Below, piece after piece: positions 44,217-51,898 of a stretch of 64,000 nucleotides of DNA (within the stretch, counting starts at the first letter, position 1; each line of letters begins with the position of its first letter). This DNA comes from Sphingopyxis sp. JAI108. Its GTDB lineage: Bacteria; Pseudomonadota; Alphaproteobacteria; Sphingomonadales; Sphingomonadaceae. The stretch covers positions 2,108,001 through 2,172,000 of the forward strand of contig NZ_JACCCJ010000001.1 in assembly GCF_013410105.1 (NCBI RefSeq), given 5' to 3'. Both the position numbers and the translations under genes were made by a program. The notes beneath the pieces are model-generated. The model was not told the DNA's origin and did not search any database. It saw nothing but the letters and a program-made list of their open reading frames with translations.

Positions 44217-46006
44217 GCGGCGTCTCCCTTCGGACGGACGCTGACGACGCGCATCATGCCTGCGTGCATATGGTAAAGCATGTGGCAGTGAAACGCCCAG
44301 TCGCCGAGCGCATCGGCGGTGAAGTCAAAGCTGGCAGTGCCGCCGGGCTGGACGAGGACCGTGTGCTTGCGCGGCGAGCGATCCCCCTTCCCCGTAACCA
44401 GTTCGAAGAAATGGCCATGGAGGTGGATGGGGTGGCTCATCATCGAATCGTTGATGAGGTTGATCCGCACCCGCTCCCCTTCAATGAAGGGTATCGGCTC
44501 GTGATGGTCCGACATCTTGACGCCGTCGAACGACCACATGAACCGCTCCATGTTGCCGGTCAGATGGATGTCGAGCGAGCGCTCCGCGGCGCGCACGTCG
44601 GGATTGCGCTCGAGCGCGACCAGATCATGATAGGTCAGCACCTTGTGCCCGACATCTTCCAGGCCTTGGCCGGGCTCGCCCATGCGGTCGACCGGCATCG
44701 GCGAGATGGTCTGGACGCTCGGGTCGCGTTTGACCTGGGGGGCGACGTCGAAATCGCGCATGCTGTGCTGCATGCCGCCATCGCCATGCCCCATCGCGGC
44801 ATGATCTGTTTGTGCGGCATCGGCGGACGGGGTGCAATGGCCCATCGCGGCATGTTCAGGGGTACAAGTGGCATCGCCAGCCGTGCTGCCCGACATGGCA
44901 CCCATACCCATGTCCTTCATGGTCGCCAGCGGCCGCTCGCGCAGCGGCGGCACCTCGGCGGCCATGCCGGCGCGGGGGGCGAGCGTCGCGCGCGCCATCC
45001 CTGATCGGTCGCTGGCTTCGGCGACCAGCGTATAGGCGCGCTCCTCGACCGGAGTCACAATGACGTCGTACGTCTCGGCAACGGCGATCTGGAACTCGTC
45101 GATCTCGGTCGGGACCACGTTGAGGCCATCGGCCTGCACGACGGTCATCCTGATGCCGGGAATGCGGACGTTGAAGATCGTCATCGCCGAGGCGTTGATG
45201 ATCCGCAGACGGACGCGCTCGCCGGGATTAAAGAGCGCGGTCCAATTGTCGCGCGGGCCGTGACCGTTGACGAGGAAGGTGTAGGTTGATCCATTGACAT
45301 CGGCGACGTCGGTCGGATCCATTCGCATCGCGCCCCACTCGACGCGCTCCTTCAGCGATTGGTCCTTGCCAGCGAGCAGCCCAGACAGTGTCTGGCGCTG
45401 CATATTAAAATGCCCCGGGTTGACCTTCAGCTTGCGGAAGATCGCTTCGGGCGACAATTGGCTGTGGTCGGATAGCACCACGACGTGCTCGCGGTCATAG
45501 CCGATCGGGTCGGGACCCGCCGGATCGATGACGATCGGGCCATAATGGCCGAGCTGTTCCTGCAGCCCCGAATGGCTGTGGTACCAGTAGGTCCCCGACT
45601 GGACCACCGGGAATTCGTAAACGAATTTCGAGCGCGGTTTGATCCCGGGGAAGCTGACGCCCGGGACGCCGTCCATCTGGAACGGCAGAATCAACCCATG
45701 CCAATGGATCGAGCTGTCCTCATCGAGATCGTTGATGACCGTCAGGCGCGCCGTCTGCCCTTCCCTCAGGCGGACAAGCGGCGCGGGCACGGTGCCGTTG
45801 ACGCCGATCGCGCGGCTGATCTTGCCGTCGATCCGCATCGTCTGCCGCGCGATACGGAGGCTGATGTCGTTACCGGACACGGTCGGGAGCGGCGCGACAA
45901 TTCCTGGCGACACAGTTTGAGCCCAGGCCGGAAACCAGGGCGCCAATGCGGCGACAGCGCCCCCGCCCAATGCTCCGCTCACGAAACGACGCCTGTCTAT
46001 CTGCAT
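44213..46006 (-). CDS. copA: Copper resistance multicopper oxidase CopA (PcoA/CopA family)
   Basis: 597 aa. Tat signal (MQIDRRRFVSGALGGGAVAAL), three cupredoxin domains with copper ligands HWHG, YHSHSGLQEQLG, HPIHLHGHFFEL and HCHMLYHMHAGM. A Met/His-rich insertion lies at about residues 365-410 and includes CTPEHAAMGHCTP (381-393), the same module as in CopB. The enzyme oxidises Cu(I) in the periplasm. The order copA-copB with 4-bp overlap is standard. The ECF sigma gene lies upstream, with about 95 bp between them. Confidence 0.96.
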   Translation of the reverse strand: MQIDRRRFVSGALGGGAVAALAPWFPAWAQTVSPGIVAPLPTVSGNDISLRIARQTMRIDGKISRAIGVNGTVPAPLVRLREGQTARLTVINDLDEDSSIHWHGLILPFQMDGVPGVSFPGIKPRSKFVYEFPVVQSGTYWYHSHSGLQEQLGHYGPIVIDPAGPDPIGYDREHVVVLSDHSQLSPEAIFRKLKVNPGHFNMQRQTLSGLLAGKDQSLKERVEWGAMRMDPTDVADVNGSTYTFLVNGHGPRDNWTALFNPGERVRLRIINASAMTIFNVRIPGIRMTVVQADGLNVVPTEIDEFQIAVAETYDVIVTPVEERAYTLVAEASDRSGMARATLAPRAGMAAEVPPLRERPLATMKDMGMGAMSGSTAGDATCTPEHAAMGHCTPSADAAQTDHAAMGHGDGGMQHSMRDFDVAPQVKRDPSVQTISPMPVDRMGEPGQGLEDVGHKVLTYHDLVALERNPDVRAAERSLDIHLTGNMERFMWSFDGVKMSDHHEPIPFIEGERVRINLINDSMMSHPIHLHGHFFELVTGKGDRSPRKHTVLVQPGGTASFDFTADALGDWAFHCHMLYHMHAGMMRVVSVRPKGDAA

Positions 46007-46102
46007 AAAATTCCCGGATGTTGCCTTGTCTCGTTTGTCATACGCAGCGCAATCGCGCGCCCCTCAGCCTTTTGGACGAAATCGACTGCGCGCAACGCAC
46101 GT

Positions 46103-46687
46103 TCACCCCGCCGCACGCGTGGATGGTTCGTCGAGGAACGTCTTCAGTTTCGTTCGAGCCCGGTAGAGACGTGTCTCGACCGTCTTTTCGCTGATTTGCA
46201 AGAGCTCGGCGGTCTCGGCCTGCGTAAGCTCCTCTACACCTCGAAGAACGAGTACCTCGCGCAAGTTCGGCGCGAGGCGCGACATAGCGGCGCGAACGCG
46301 CGCGAGTTCGGCTCGGTCGGCCGCCTCGGCGTCGGGCGCCGGTCCGTCACCGGCGACATCATGCGCGCTTTCAAGCGGCAGCGCGCGGGCGAAGAATGAA
46401 CGGACTGTGCGCCGCCGCGCCCAGTCGCGGCACTTGTTAAGCGCGATCCTCGCAATCCAGATCCGGAAGGGCCGGTCGGGATCGTATCGGCCAAGCGCTG
46501 CGAAACCGGCGACAAAGGTCTCCTGCGTCAGGTCCATCGCTTCGTCCGGATCGCCGATATTGCTGCGGATCAAGCGAAACACCGGCGCTTTGTAGCGCCG
46601 CAGCAACTCGCGATAGGCCAGCTGCTGGCTGGCTCTTGCAAGAGCGACAAGGTCGCGGTCGCTACATTGCGAAAGATCGAGGCTCAC
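46103..46687 (-). CDS. ECF sigma factor
   Basis: 194 aa. Sigma-70 region 2 (ARASQQLAYRELLRRYKAPVFRLI, DLTQETFVAGFAAL, PFRIWIARIALNKCRDWARRR) and region 4 (LREVLVLRGVEELTQAETAELLQISEKTVETRLYRARTKL) are complete. It sits upstream of copA and directly after the metal-sensor-like gene (overlap at 46684-46687). In this order, a membrane protein plus a periplasmic sensor could hold the sigma factor until metal is sensed (CnrYXH-like scheme). Confidence 0.92.
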   Translation of the reverse strand: MSLDLSQCSDRDLVALARASQQLAYRELLRRYKAPVFRLIRSNIGDPDEAMDLTQETFVAGFAALGRYDPDRPFRIWIARIALNKCRDWARRRTVRSFFARALPLESAHDVAGDGPAPDAEAADRAELARVRAAMSRLAPNLREVLVLRGVEELTQAETAELLQISEKTVETRLYRARTKLKTFLDEPSTRAAG

Positions 46688-47124
46688 CGCGCATCGGCGG
46701 TCAGCGCATTGACCACGCGCCTGTCGAACATCTCCGCCTGGTCGCGATCGAGAACGACGCGCATCGCGAACAGATGCTGGAGCGTTTCCTTCTGCAGCTC
46801 GCCCATCACGCGGTGCGTCTCGTCGATGGCCTCGGTGACGCGGGGACCATAGCCATGTTCGGCTTCGATCGCTTGGGCGAGCCGGATGTTGGCCGCGCGC
46901 ATATCGAGTTCGAGGGCGTCGCGCCTTAGCCCGAATTTCGCTTCGATCCGATCGATCTTCACCTGCTGCGCCGGCGTAAGCTTCAGCTCATTGTGAAGAA
47001 GCGCATGCAGTTCGGTTTCGCTGGCGCGGGGCGTCTCGACGACGAATCGTCCGGCAATTACACCGGCAAGCGCGGCGATGAACGCGACCAGACCAAAGAT
47101 CAGCAGACGGCGCGACGACGTCAT
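46684..47124 (-). CDS. Periplasmic heavy-metal sensor-like protein (CnrX/Spy type)
   Basis: 146 aa. One N-terminal membrane helix (LLIFGLVAFIAALAGVIAGRFVV) and then an all-alpha periplasmic domain (ETELHALLHNELKLTPAQQVKIDRIEAKFGLRRDALELDMRAAN ... HRVMGELQKETLQHLFAMRVVLDRDQAEMFD), like CnrX/ZraP/Spy. LxLTPxQ and the His residues at the helix start are typical. I use the ATG at 47124, which overlaps the upstream gene's stop by one base; a TTG at 47127 is also possible. It probably acts as sensor for the adjacent ECF factor. Confidence 0.8.
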   Translation of the reverse strand: MTSSRRLLIFGLVAFIAALAGVIAGRFVVETPRASETELHALLHNELKLTPAQQVKIDRIEAKFGLRRDALELDMRAANIRLAQAIEAEHGYGPRVTEAIDETHRVMGELQKETLQHLFAMRVVLDRDQAEMFDRRVVNALTADAR

Positions 47125-47387
47125 CAACGCGAATCCAGCAAGGTCGAGGGAGCCAGCGGGCTGGCTGGAATGAGAGGCGTGATCGGGCTCGCAGCCACGG
47201 CAGGGGGCACGACGGCGGTGCCAACAACGAATCCGCCGCCCAGCGAGACGAACGCGGCAAACGCCATCATGCGCCGCATGGACGCCGCCTCGCGCTGGCG
47301 CCCCGCCAGGCCGGCGAGAACATGCTCGTCGAGCGTGTCGAGGGCAGCGGGCAGCTTCGCGTCATTCAATATCCGGAGTTCGTCCAT
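47124..47387 (-). CDS. Small one-helix membrane protein, putative anti-sigma component
   Basis: 87 aa from the ATG at 47387, preceded by AGGAAAA. A soluble N-terminal part (MDELRILNDAKLPAALDTLDEHVLAGLAGRQREAASMRRM) is followed by one helix (MAFAAFVSLGGGFVVGTAVV) and a short periplasmic tail. No family is recognised by name, but size and position in front of a CnrX-like gene and an ECF sigma gene match the CnrY-type anti-sigma factor. An upstream in-frame ATG at 47456 would start inside the inverted repeat. Confidence 0.6.
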   Translation of the reverse strand: MDELRILNDAKLPAALDTLDEHVLAGLAGRQREAASMRRMMAFAAFVSLGGGFVVGTAVVPPAVAASPITPLIPASPLAPSTLLDSR

Positions 47388-47438
47388 CGACTTTTCCTGC
47401 CAGTCCTTCCCAAGGTCATACGCGCGCAATCTCGGTAT

Positions 47439-47481
47439 CCCTTGGAAATAATCCATTCCGCCATGTCAGATTTTCCAAGGG
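47439..47481. promoter_or_regulatory. Inverted repeat between ECF operon and copC
   Basis: CCCTTGGAAA (47439-47448) and TTTCCAAGGG (47472-47481) are perfect 10-bp inverted arms separated by 23 bp. They lie in the divergent promoter region. Each arm carries TTGGAAA, which could be the -35 element of two back-to-back ECF-type promoters, or the pair could be an operator. Confidence 0.5.
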
Positions 47482-47532
47482 GCGGTTTGCAGATTTGCGT
47501 ATTAGCAGGACAGACCCGAAAATGGAGCATTT

Positions 47533-47916
47533 ATGATCAAGTCCCTCCTCCCTGCTGCGACCGCCGTCCTGACGCTGCTTCTCGCCTCGACGCCGGCCAG
47601 CGCGCACGCCAAGCTCGTCGGGTCCACACCCGCCGCGAACGCAACGGTTTCGAAGGTCACCTCGATCGCACTGAGGTTCAACGAAAAGGTCATTGCGTCG
47701 ACCGTCAAGGCAGAGGTGGTGATGACGGGAATGCCCGGCATGGCCAATCATGCCCCGATGAAAATCCCCGCGACGCCGATGATGGGCAAGGACGGGAAGT
47801 CGATGACGCTTGCGGTTAAGCGCGCGCTCGTCCCCGGCACCTACAAGGTAAAATGGGCGGCGGCGGGCGCCGATACGCACCGTATGGGAAGCGAGTTCAG
47901 CTTTACCGTAAAATAG
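47533..47916 (+). CDS. copC: Periplasmic copper-binding protein CopC
   Basis: 127 aa. Signal peptide MIKSLLPAATAVLTLLLASTPASA ends at AHA, exposing the N-terminal His Cu(II) ligand (HAKLVGSTPAANATV). LRFNEKV, a Met-rich loop (MTGMPGMANHAPMKIPATPMMG) and ADTHRMGSEFSF (His ligand) complete the CopC fold. It would hand copper to CopD. GGAG sits 5-6 nt before the ATG. The following copD is truncated, so import through CopD cannot occur from this locus. Confidence 0.94.
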   Translation: MIKSLLPAATAVLTLLLASTPASAHAKLVGSTPAANATVSKVTSIALRFNEKVIASTVKAEVVMTGMPGMANHAPMKIPATPMMGKDGKSMTLAVKRALVPGTYKVKWAAAGADTHRMGSEFSFTVK

Positions 47917-47920
47917 GGCC

Positions 47921-48037
47921 ATGGCCGACCTTATTTTGATCGGCATCAGGTTCGCGCTCTTTGCGAATCTGATGCCGATTGTGGGACTTGCCGCGTTTAT
48001 CCTCTATGCGCTTGACGGCAATCGGTCGGCACGATGA
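47921..48037 (+). pseudogene. Truncated copD remnant
   Basis: The 38 codons read MADLILIGIRFALFANLMP then GLAAFILYALDGNRSAR and stop at 48035-48037. This matches only the N-terminal first membrane helix of CopD, an approximately 300-aa polytopic protein. No further CopD sequence follows in any frame; the next gene in this direction is unrelated and converges from the right. The reading ends after ALDGN, so a recombination or deletion join is likely near 48020-48040. Confidence 0.75.
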
Positions 48038-48089
48038 CATCGGCAGCACCCGTGGCGTCGCTTTGCGGACGTTCCCGAAAAAAGCGCCG

Positions 48090-49508
48090 TCACCGGGCCC
48101 CGGCCCAGATCGGGGGGATATGGCGGTGCCATTCGATCGCGGCTTCGAGCTGATAGCCGAGCGCGAGCAACAGGTCTTCGCCGCCGGGGCGCGTCGCGAA
48201 CTGGACGCCGACGGGAAGCCCGTTGTCGCTGAATCCCATCGGGAGGCTGATCGCCGGCGAGCCCGCGAAATTGTCGATCCAGCAATAGCCCGCATAATCG
48301 ATGAGCGCGTCCTTCTGGTCGTCCCATGCAACATCGGGCCCGAAGACGCCGATACGCGGAATCTCCGTGCTGAGTGTCGGCGTCATCCAGACATCAATCT
48401 GTTCGAGCCGGTCGAGATAGGCGGCGACGACGCCCTCGATCGTCGTCCATGCCGACGCGAATTGCTCATCGCTTATCGCCGCGCCCGCCGCGATCAGCGT
48501 CGCCGACCGATGCTCGAGGTCTTCGGCTTTGACCTCGATGCCGATCGCTTGTGAAAGCATCCCCAGCCGGCGGCAGAACATGCCTTCGGTGATCGTGCCG
48601 AGGAGCTCCATCGCGCGCGCGCCGTCAAAGGGGACGTCGGCATCCGAAACCCGGTGGCCGAGCCGGCCGAGCAATGCGATCGCCTCGCCCAAAACCCGCT
48701 GGACGCTGGCGTCGGGCAGTTCGCCGGTCCGCATCACCCGGCTATAGGCATGGATGCGAAGGCGGCGATCGACCGGCGATGTCACCAACGGAACCGGCGG
48801 CAGACAGCTCGGGTCGCGCGTCTGCGTCGCCTCGATCCAGGCCGCGGTGTCGCGCACCGTGCGGCTGACGCAGCCGTTCACCGTCAGGTCGGCGATCGAC
48901 CGGAATGTTTCTTCGCCGGCATTGCGCCCGCGCGACGGCTTGAGGCCGACGAGGCCGCAAGGCGCGGCACCGTGGCGGATCGATCCGAGCCCGTCGCTCG
49001 CGTGCGCGATCGGGACCACCCCGGCGGCAACCGCCGCCGCCCCGCCGCCCGAAGATCCGCCTGGCGTATAATCGGGGTTCCACGGGTTGCGCGTCGGACC
49101 GAGCAAGGGCGATTCCGTGACCGCGTTGAGCCCCAGTTCGGGCATTGCCGAGCGCGCGATCGAGATCAGCCCCGTACTCGCGAGAGCCCGCGTGTAAGGC
49201 GCGTCGTCGGGCGCGATGAAATCGCGCAGCGCGGCCGAGCCGAAGCTCGCGGGGATCCCCTTTTCGGGGAGCATGTCCTTGATCAGCGTCGGGACCCCGG
49301 CGAGCGGGCCGGATCGGGACTCCCCCGCCTGGCTGCGCGCGCGCTCGAAGGTCGGCCAGGCGATGAAGTTGAGCTGCGGGTTGACCGCTTCGGCGCGCTC
49401 GATCGCCTGTTCGACCAGCGCGGACGCGGTGACGCGACCGGACGCCATCGCCTCGCGCATGGCGGTCATGTCCGCAGGCGCGGGGCCGGTCGATAGCGTC
49501 GTCGTCAT
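48090..49508 (-). CDS. Amidase signature family hydrolase
   Basis: 472 aa. The Ser-cisSer-Lys triad is visible: Lys77 in LIKDM, Ser152 in [15 protein letters not shown] and Ser176 in [10 protein letters not shown], 24 residues apart as in the family. [19 protein letters not shown] and [12 protein letters not shown] are standard. It hydrolyses an amide of unknown identity. The start ATG at 49508 overlaps the stop of the MFS gene upstream (ATGA), so import and hydrolysis are cotranslated. Length is normal for the family. Confidence 0.92.
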   Translation of the reverse strand: MTTTLSTGPAPADMTAMREAMASGRVTASALVEQAIERAEAVNPQLNFIAWPTFERARSQAGESRSGPLAGVPTLIKDMLPEKGIPASFGSAALRDFIAPDDAPYTRALASTGLISIARSAMPELGLNAVTESPLLGPTRNPWNPDYTPGGSSGGGAAAVAAGVVPIAHASDGLGSIRHGAAPCGLVGLKPSRGRNAGEETFRSIADLTVNGCVSRTVRDTAAWIEATQTRDPSCLPPVPLVTSPVDRRLRIHAYSRVMRTGELPDASVQRVLGEAIALLGRLGHRVSDADVPFDGARAMELLGTITEGMFCRRLGMLSQAIGIEVKAEDLEHRSATLIAAGAAISDEQFASAWTTIEGVVAAYLDRLEQIDVWMTPTLSTEIPRIGVFGPDVAWDDQKDALIDYAGYCWIDNFAGSPAISLPMGFSDNGLPVGVQFATRPGGEDLLLALGYQLEAAIEWHRHIPPIWAGAR

Positions 49509-50860
49509 GAGAAATCCTTCGAAAGCTGAGGCCGGATCGCCCGCAGAGTAGCGGCATAGGGGCCGGGTGCGAATGCCATCAGTATCGCCGAGACGATCAG
49601 CGACGGCAGGCTGACGATCGTGATGGCGTAGAGCATGCCGCGCGGCCCCGCGATCAGCCCGGAGATCGAGCCGACCGCCAGCGGCGACACGGCGAGCGCC
49701 AGCGCGTTGACGATGCCGAGCAGCGCCAGAACGCGCGAACGCAGGTGCGGCGGCGCCAGATTCTGCAGCACGCCGGGCATCAGCGAGGAGGCGGCGATAC
49801 CCAGCGCGCCCTGCACCGCCGCGATGCCATAGGCCTGAAACGCCGAGGTCGCGAACGGCAGGAAAGCGGCGGGCAGCGGGGTCAGCGCGACGAAAATCGC
49901 GGCCGCCCTGACCGGGTCGAGACCGGCATCCGTCCGGCGCAGCCTGAGCATCAGCGGGGCGAGCAGCACGCCGACGATCGTCGCGATCGTGATCGCGGTG
50001 CCCAGCCCGACCCCGACCGTCGCAGGATCGATCCCGAAGGCGCGCGGCAGCGCCAGCGGAAACCACATCAGCCCCGACGTCATCGCGACGGCCATCGCGA
50101 AAATCGACCCGAAGATGCAGGCGAGCGTGCGCCAATGCGCGGTCGCATAGGGTATGAAATCGCGGGAACCCGCGTCATCGGTCGCGATCGGCGTTGCCGT
50201 TTCGCTCCCTTGACGACCGAGCGGCATGGTCAGGACGAGGAGGAAGAAGATCGGCCCCGGCAGCGCGATCAGCATCATCGCGAGGCGCCAGCTGTCGATA
50301 CCGGCCAGCCAGCCGGGGAGACTGCCATGCGCGCCCGCCAGCCATTGCAGCATCGCGCCCCCCAGCGCCATGCCAAGTCCGGCACCGAGCAGCGAGCCGC
50401 CGTAGAAGATGAAGTTCGCGGTGTTGCGCTGTCGTTCGTGAAAGAGATCGGGGATCAGGGCAAAGACGATCGGGGCGAGACCTGCCTCGCCGATCGCGAT
50501 CCCGATCGTTGCGGCGAACAGGCCGCCGAAGCTGTCCTGAAAGGCGAAGAGCGCGGTCGCGAGCGACCAGCAGGCGACGCCGAGCGCGAGGAGGAGGCGG
50601 CGCCCGAACCGGTCGGCGAGCCAGCCCATCGGATAGCTCGCAATGCTGGCGAAGACCGCCATGCCGAGCCCCTGCAACATGCCGAGCTGCAAGTCGGAAA
50701 AGCCGAGCGACGTCTGCAGCGCCGGCGCAATCAGACTGAGCATCTGGCGCACGACGAAGGCGAAGAGCGTCGTCATCAGCAGCACGCCGAGCCCGTACCA
50801 CGCCCATGCGGCGGCATGGCGCGCTTCGCCTTTGCCCGCCCTTGGCATTCCGATTTCCAT
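49505..50860 (-). CDS. MFS transporter (Spinster/catabolite importer type)
   Basis: 451 aa with 12 predicted helices. MFS motif A is SYPMGWLADRFGRRLLLALG, and GEAGLAPIVFALIPDLFHERQRNTANFIFYGGSLLGAG is typical of the sphingomonad Spns-like group next to TonB receptors and hydrolases. It is divergent from the esterase/TBDR pair and cotranslated with the amidase. The start is the ATG at 50860 after GAGAGCG. Confidence 0.88.
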   Translation of the reverse strand: MEIGMPRAGKGEARHAAAWAWYGLGVLLMTTLFAFVVRQMLSLIAPALQTSLGFSDLQLGMLQGLGMAVFASIASYPMGWLADRFGRRLLLALGVACWSLATALFAFQDSFGGLFAATIGIAIGEAGLAPIVFALIPDLFHERQRNTANFIFYGGSLLGAGLGMALGGAMLQWLAGAHGSLPGWLAGIDSWRLAMMLIALPGPIFFLLVLTMPLGRQGSETATPIATDDAGSRDFIPYATAHWRTLACIFGSIFAMAVAMTSGLMWFPLALPRAFGIDPATVGVGLGTAITIATIVGVLLAPLMLRLRRTDAGLDPVRAAAIFVALTPLPAAFLPFATSAFQAYGIAAVQGALGIAASSLMPGVLQNLAPPHLRSRVLALLGIVNALALAVSPLAVGSISGLIAGPRGMLYAITIVSLPSLIVSAILMAFAPGPYAATLRAIRPQLSKDFS

Positions 50861-50889
50861 ATCGCTCTCCTCGAGCCGGTTTCGCGGTC

Positions 50890-50916
50890 TATAATAAACA
50901 AGTTGACTTTATTGTA
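50890..50916. promoter_or_regulatory. Imperfect inverted repeat between MFS and esterase genes
   Basis: TATAATAAA (50890-50898), 9-bp spacer CAAGTTGAC, TTTATTGTA (50908-50916); 8 of 9 positions are symmetric. On the minus strand TTTACA and TATTAT (16 bp apart) also make a promoter for the MFS-amidase pair, so a repressor here would block it. The TetR-like protein encoded at 54172 is the natural candidate. Confidence 0.5.
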
Positions 50917-50991
50917 AATGGGGCAGATGAGTCGCATCGACGAAAAGAGGCTGGCAGCGTCAGGCGCCAGCCTTCTGTCGGGAGACGATCG

Positions 50992-51864
50992 ATGCCCTTT
51001 TCGGTGCGTGCCGCCCTCGAGCAATTCACCCTCCCCCATCCTTCGGGCGAGGGCGCGCTGACGGTCAGCGTCGCACCGCCGGCGGGGCCCATGCCCGACA
51101 GCGGCGTTCCCGTCCTCTATGTCGTCGATGGCGACCTGCTGTTCGGCATGGCGGCCGAAATCGCGCGCGCGGTATCGAGCGTCGCCGCCTTTCCCGCCCA
51201 TTATGTGGTCGGTATCGGTTATGACGCTGCCTATGCCGATTTCCTGAAGCTCCGCACAGCGGACCTCACCCCGCCGATCGGGGTCGAAGCGCTGGAAAAG
51301 CTGGGTGGACTCGCCGCGGCGATCGGCGGCGACCGGAACGGCGGCGCCGACGCGTTCCTCGCCTTCCTGACGGACACGCTGCGCCCCGAAATCGCAGCGC
51401 GTTACCCCAAGGCGGCGGAGGGGCCGCAAATATTGTTCGGCCATTCGCTCGGCGGGCTGTTCGCCGCGCACGCATTATTGACCCGGCCCGACAGCTTCGC
51501 CGTCTTCATCGCGAGCAGCCCGTCACTCTGGTGGAACGGCTTCGCGATCCTTGGCGAACTGCCTGCTTTCGGGGAGCGGCTCGCCGCCCTGCCCCGCCAG
51601 CCGCGCGTGTTCGTCGATGTCGGCGCCAAAGAGCAGGAGCTGCCGACCAGCGTGCCCGACGGCATCGCGGTGACGCTGGAGGAAGCGCAGGCGCAAATCC
51701 GCGCCGCGCGCATGGTCGATGCCGCTCGCGAGTTCGCCGATTCACTCCGCGACGCAGGCCTGGCCGAGCTCAGCCATATCGCCTTCGCCGGGGATGACCA
51801 TGTCTCGGCCGCGCCCGCCGCGATCCTGCACGGCATGCGCTTCGCGCTCGGCCACGGCCGCTGA
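50992..51864 (+). CDS. Alpha/beta hydrolase (esterase D/Fes type)
   Basis: 290 aa, PF00756-like. PVLYVVDGDLLFGM holds the oxyanion region, Ser nucleophile in FGHSLGGLFAAHAL, SPSLWW after it, and the His in GDDHVSAAP near the C terminus. This fold includes feruloyl, S-formylglutathione and siderophore esterases. No signal peptide. It is followed by a TBDR 34 bp downstream, so the import and cleavage of an ester ligand is plausible. Confidence 0.85.
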   Translation: MPFSVRAALEQFTLPHPSGEGALTVSVAPPAGPMPDSGVPVLYVVDGDLLFGMAAEIARAVSSVAAFPAHYVVGIGYDAAYADFLKLRTADLTPPIGVEALEKLGGLAAAIGGDRNGGADAFLAFLTDTLRPEIAARYPKAAEGPQILFGHSLGGLFAAHALLTRPDSFAVFIASSPSLWWNGFAILGELPAFGERLAALPRQPRVFVDVGAKEQELPTSVPDGIAVTLEEAQAQIRAARMVDAAREFADSLRDAGLAELSHIAFAGDDHVSAAPAAILHGMRFALGHGR

Positions 51865-51898
51865 AACGAAAAGCGAAAATCTGATGAGGGGACTGACA

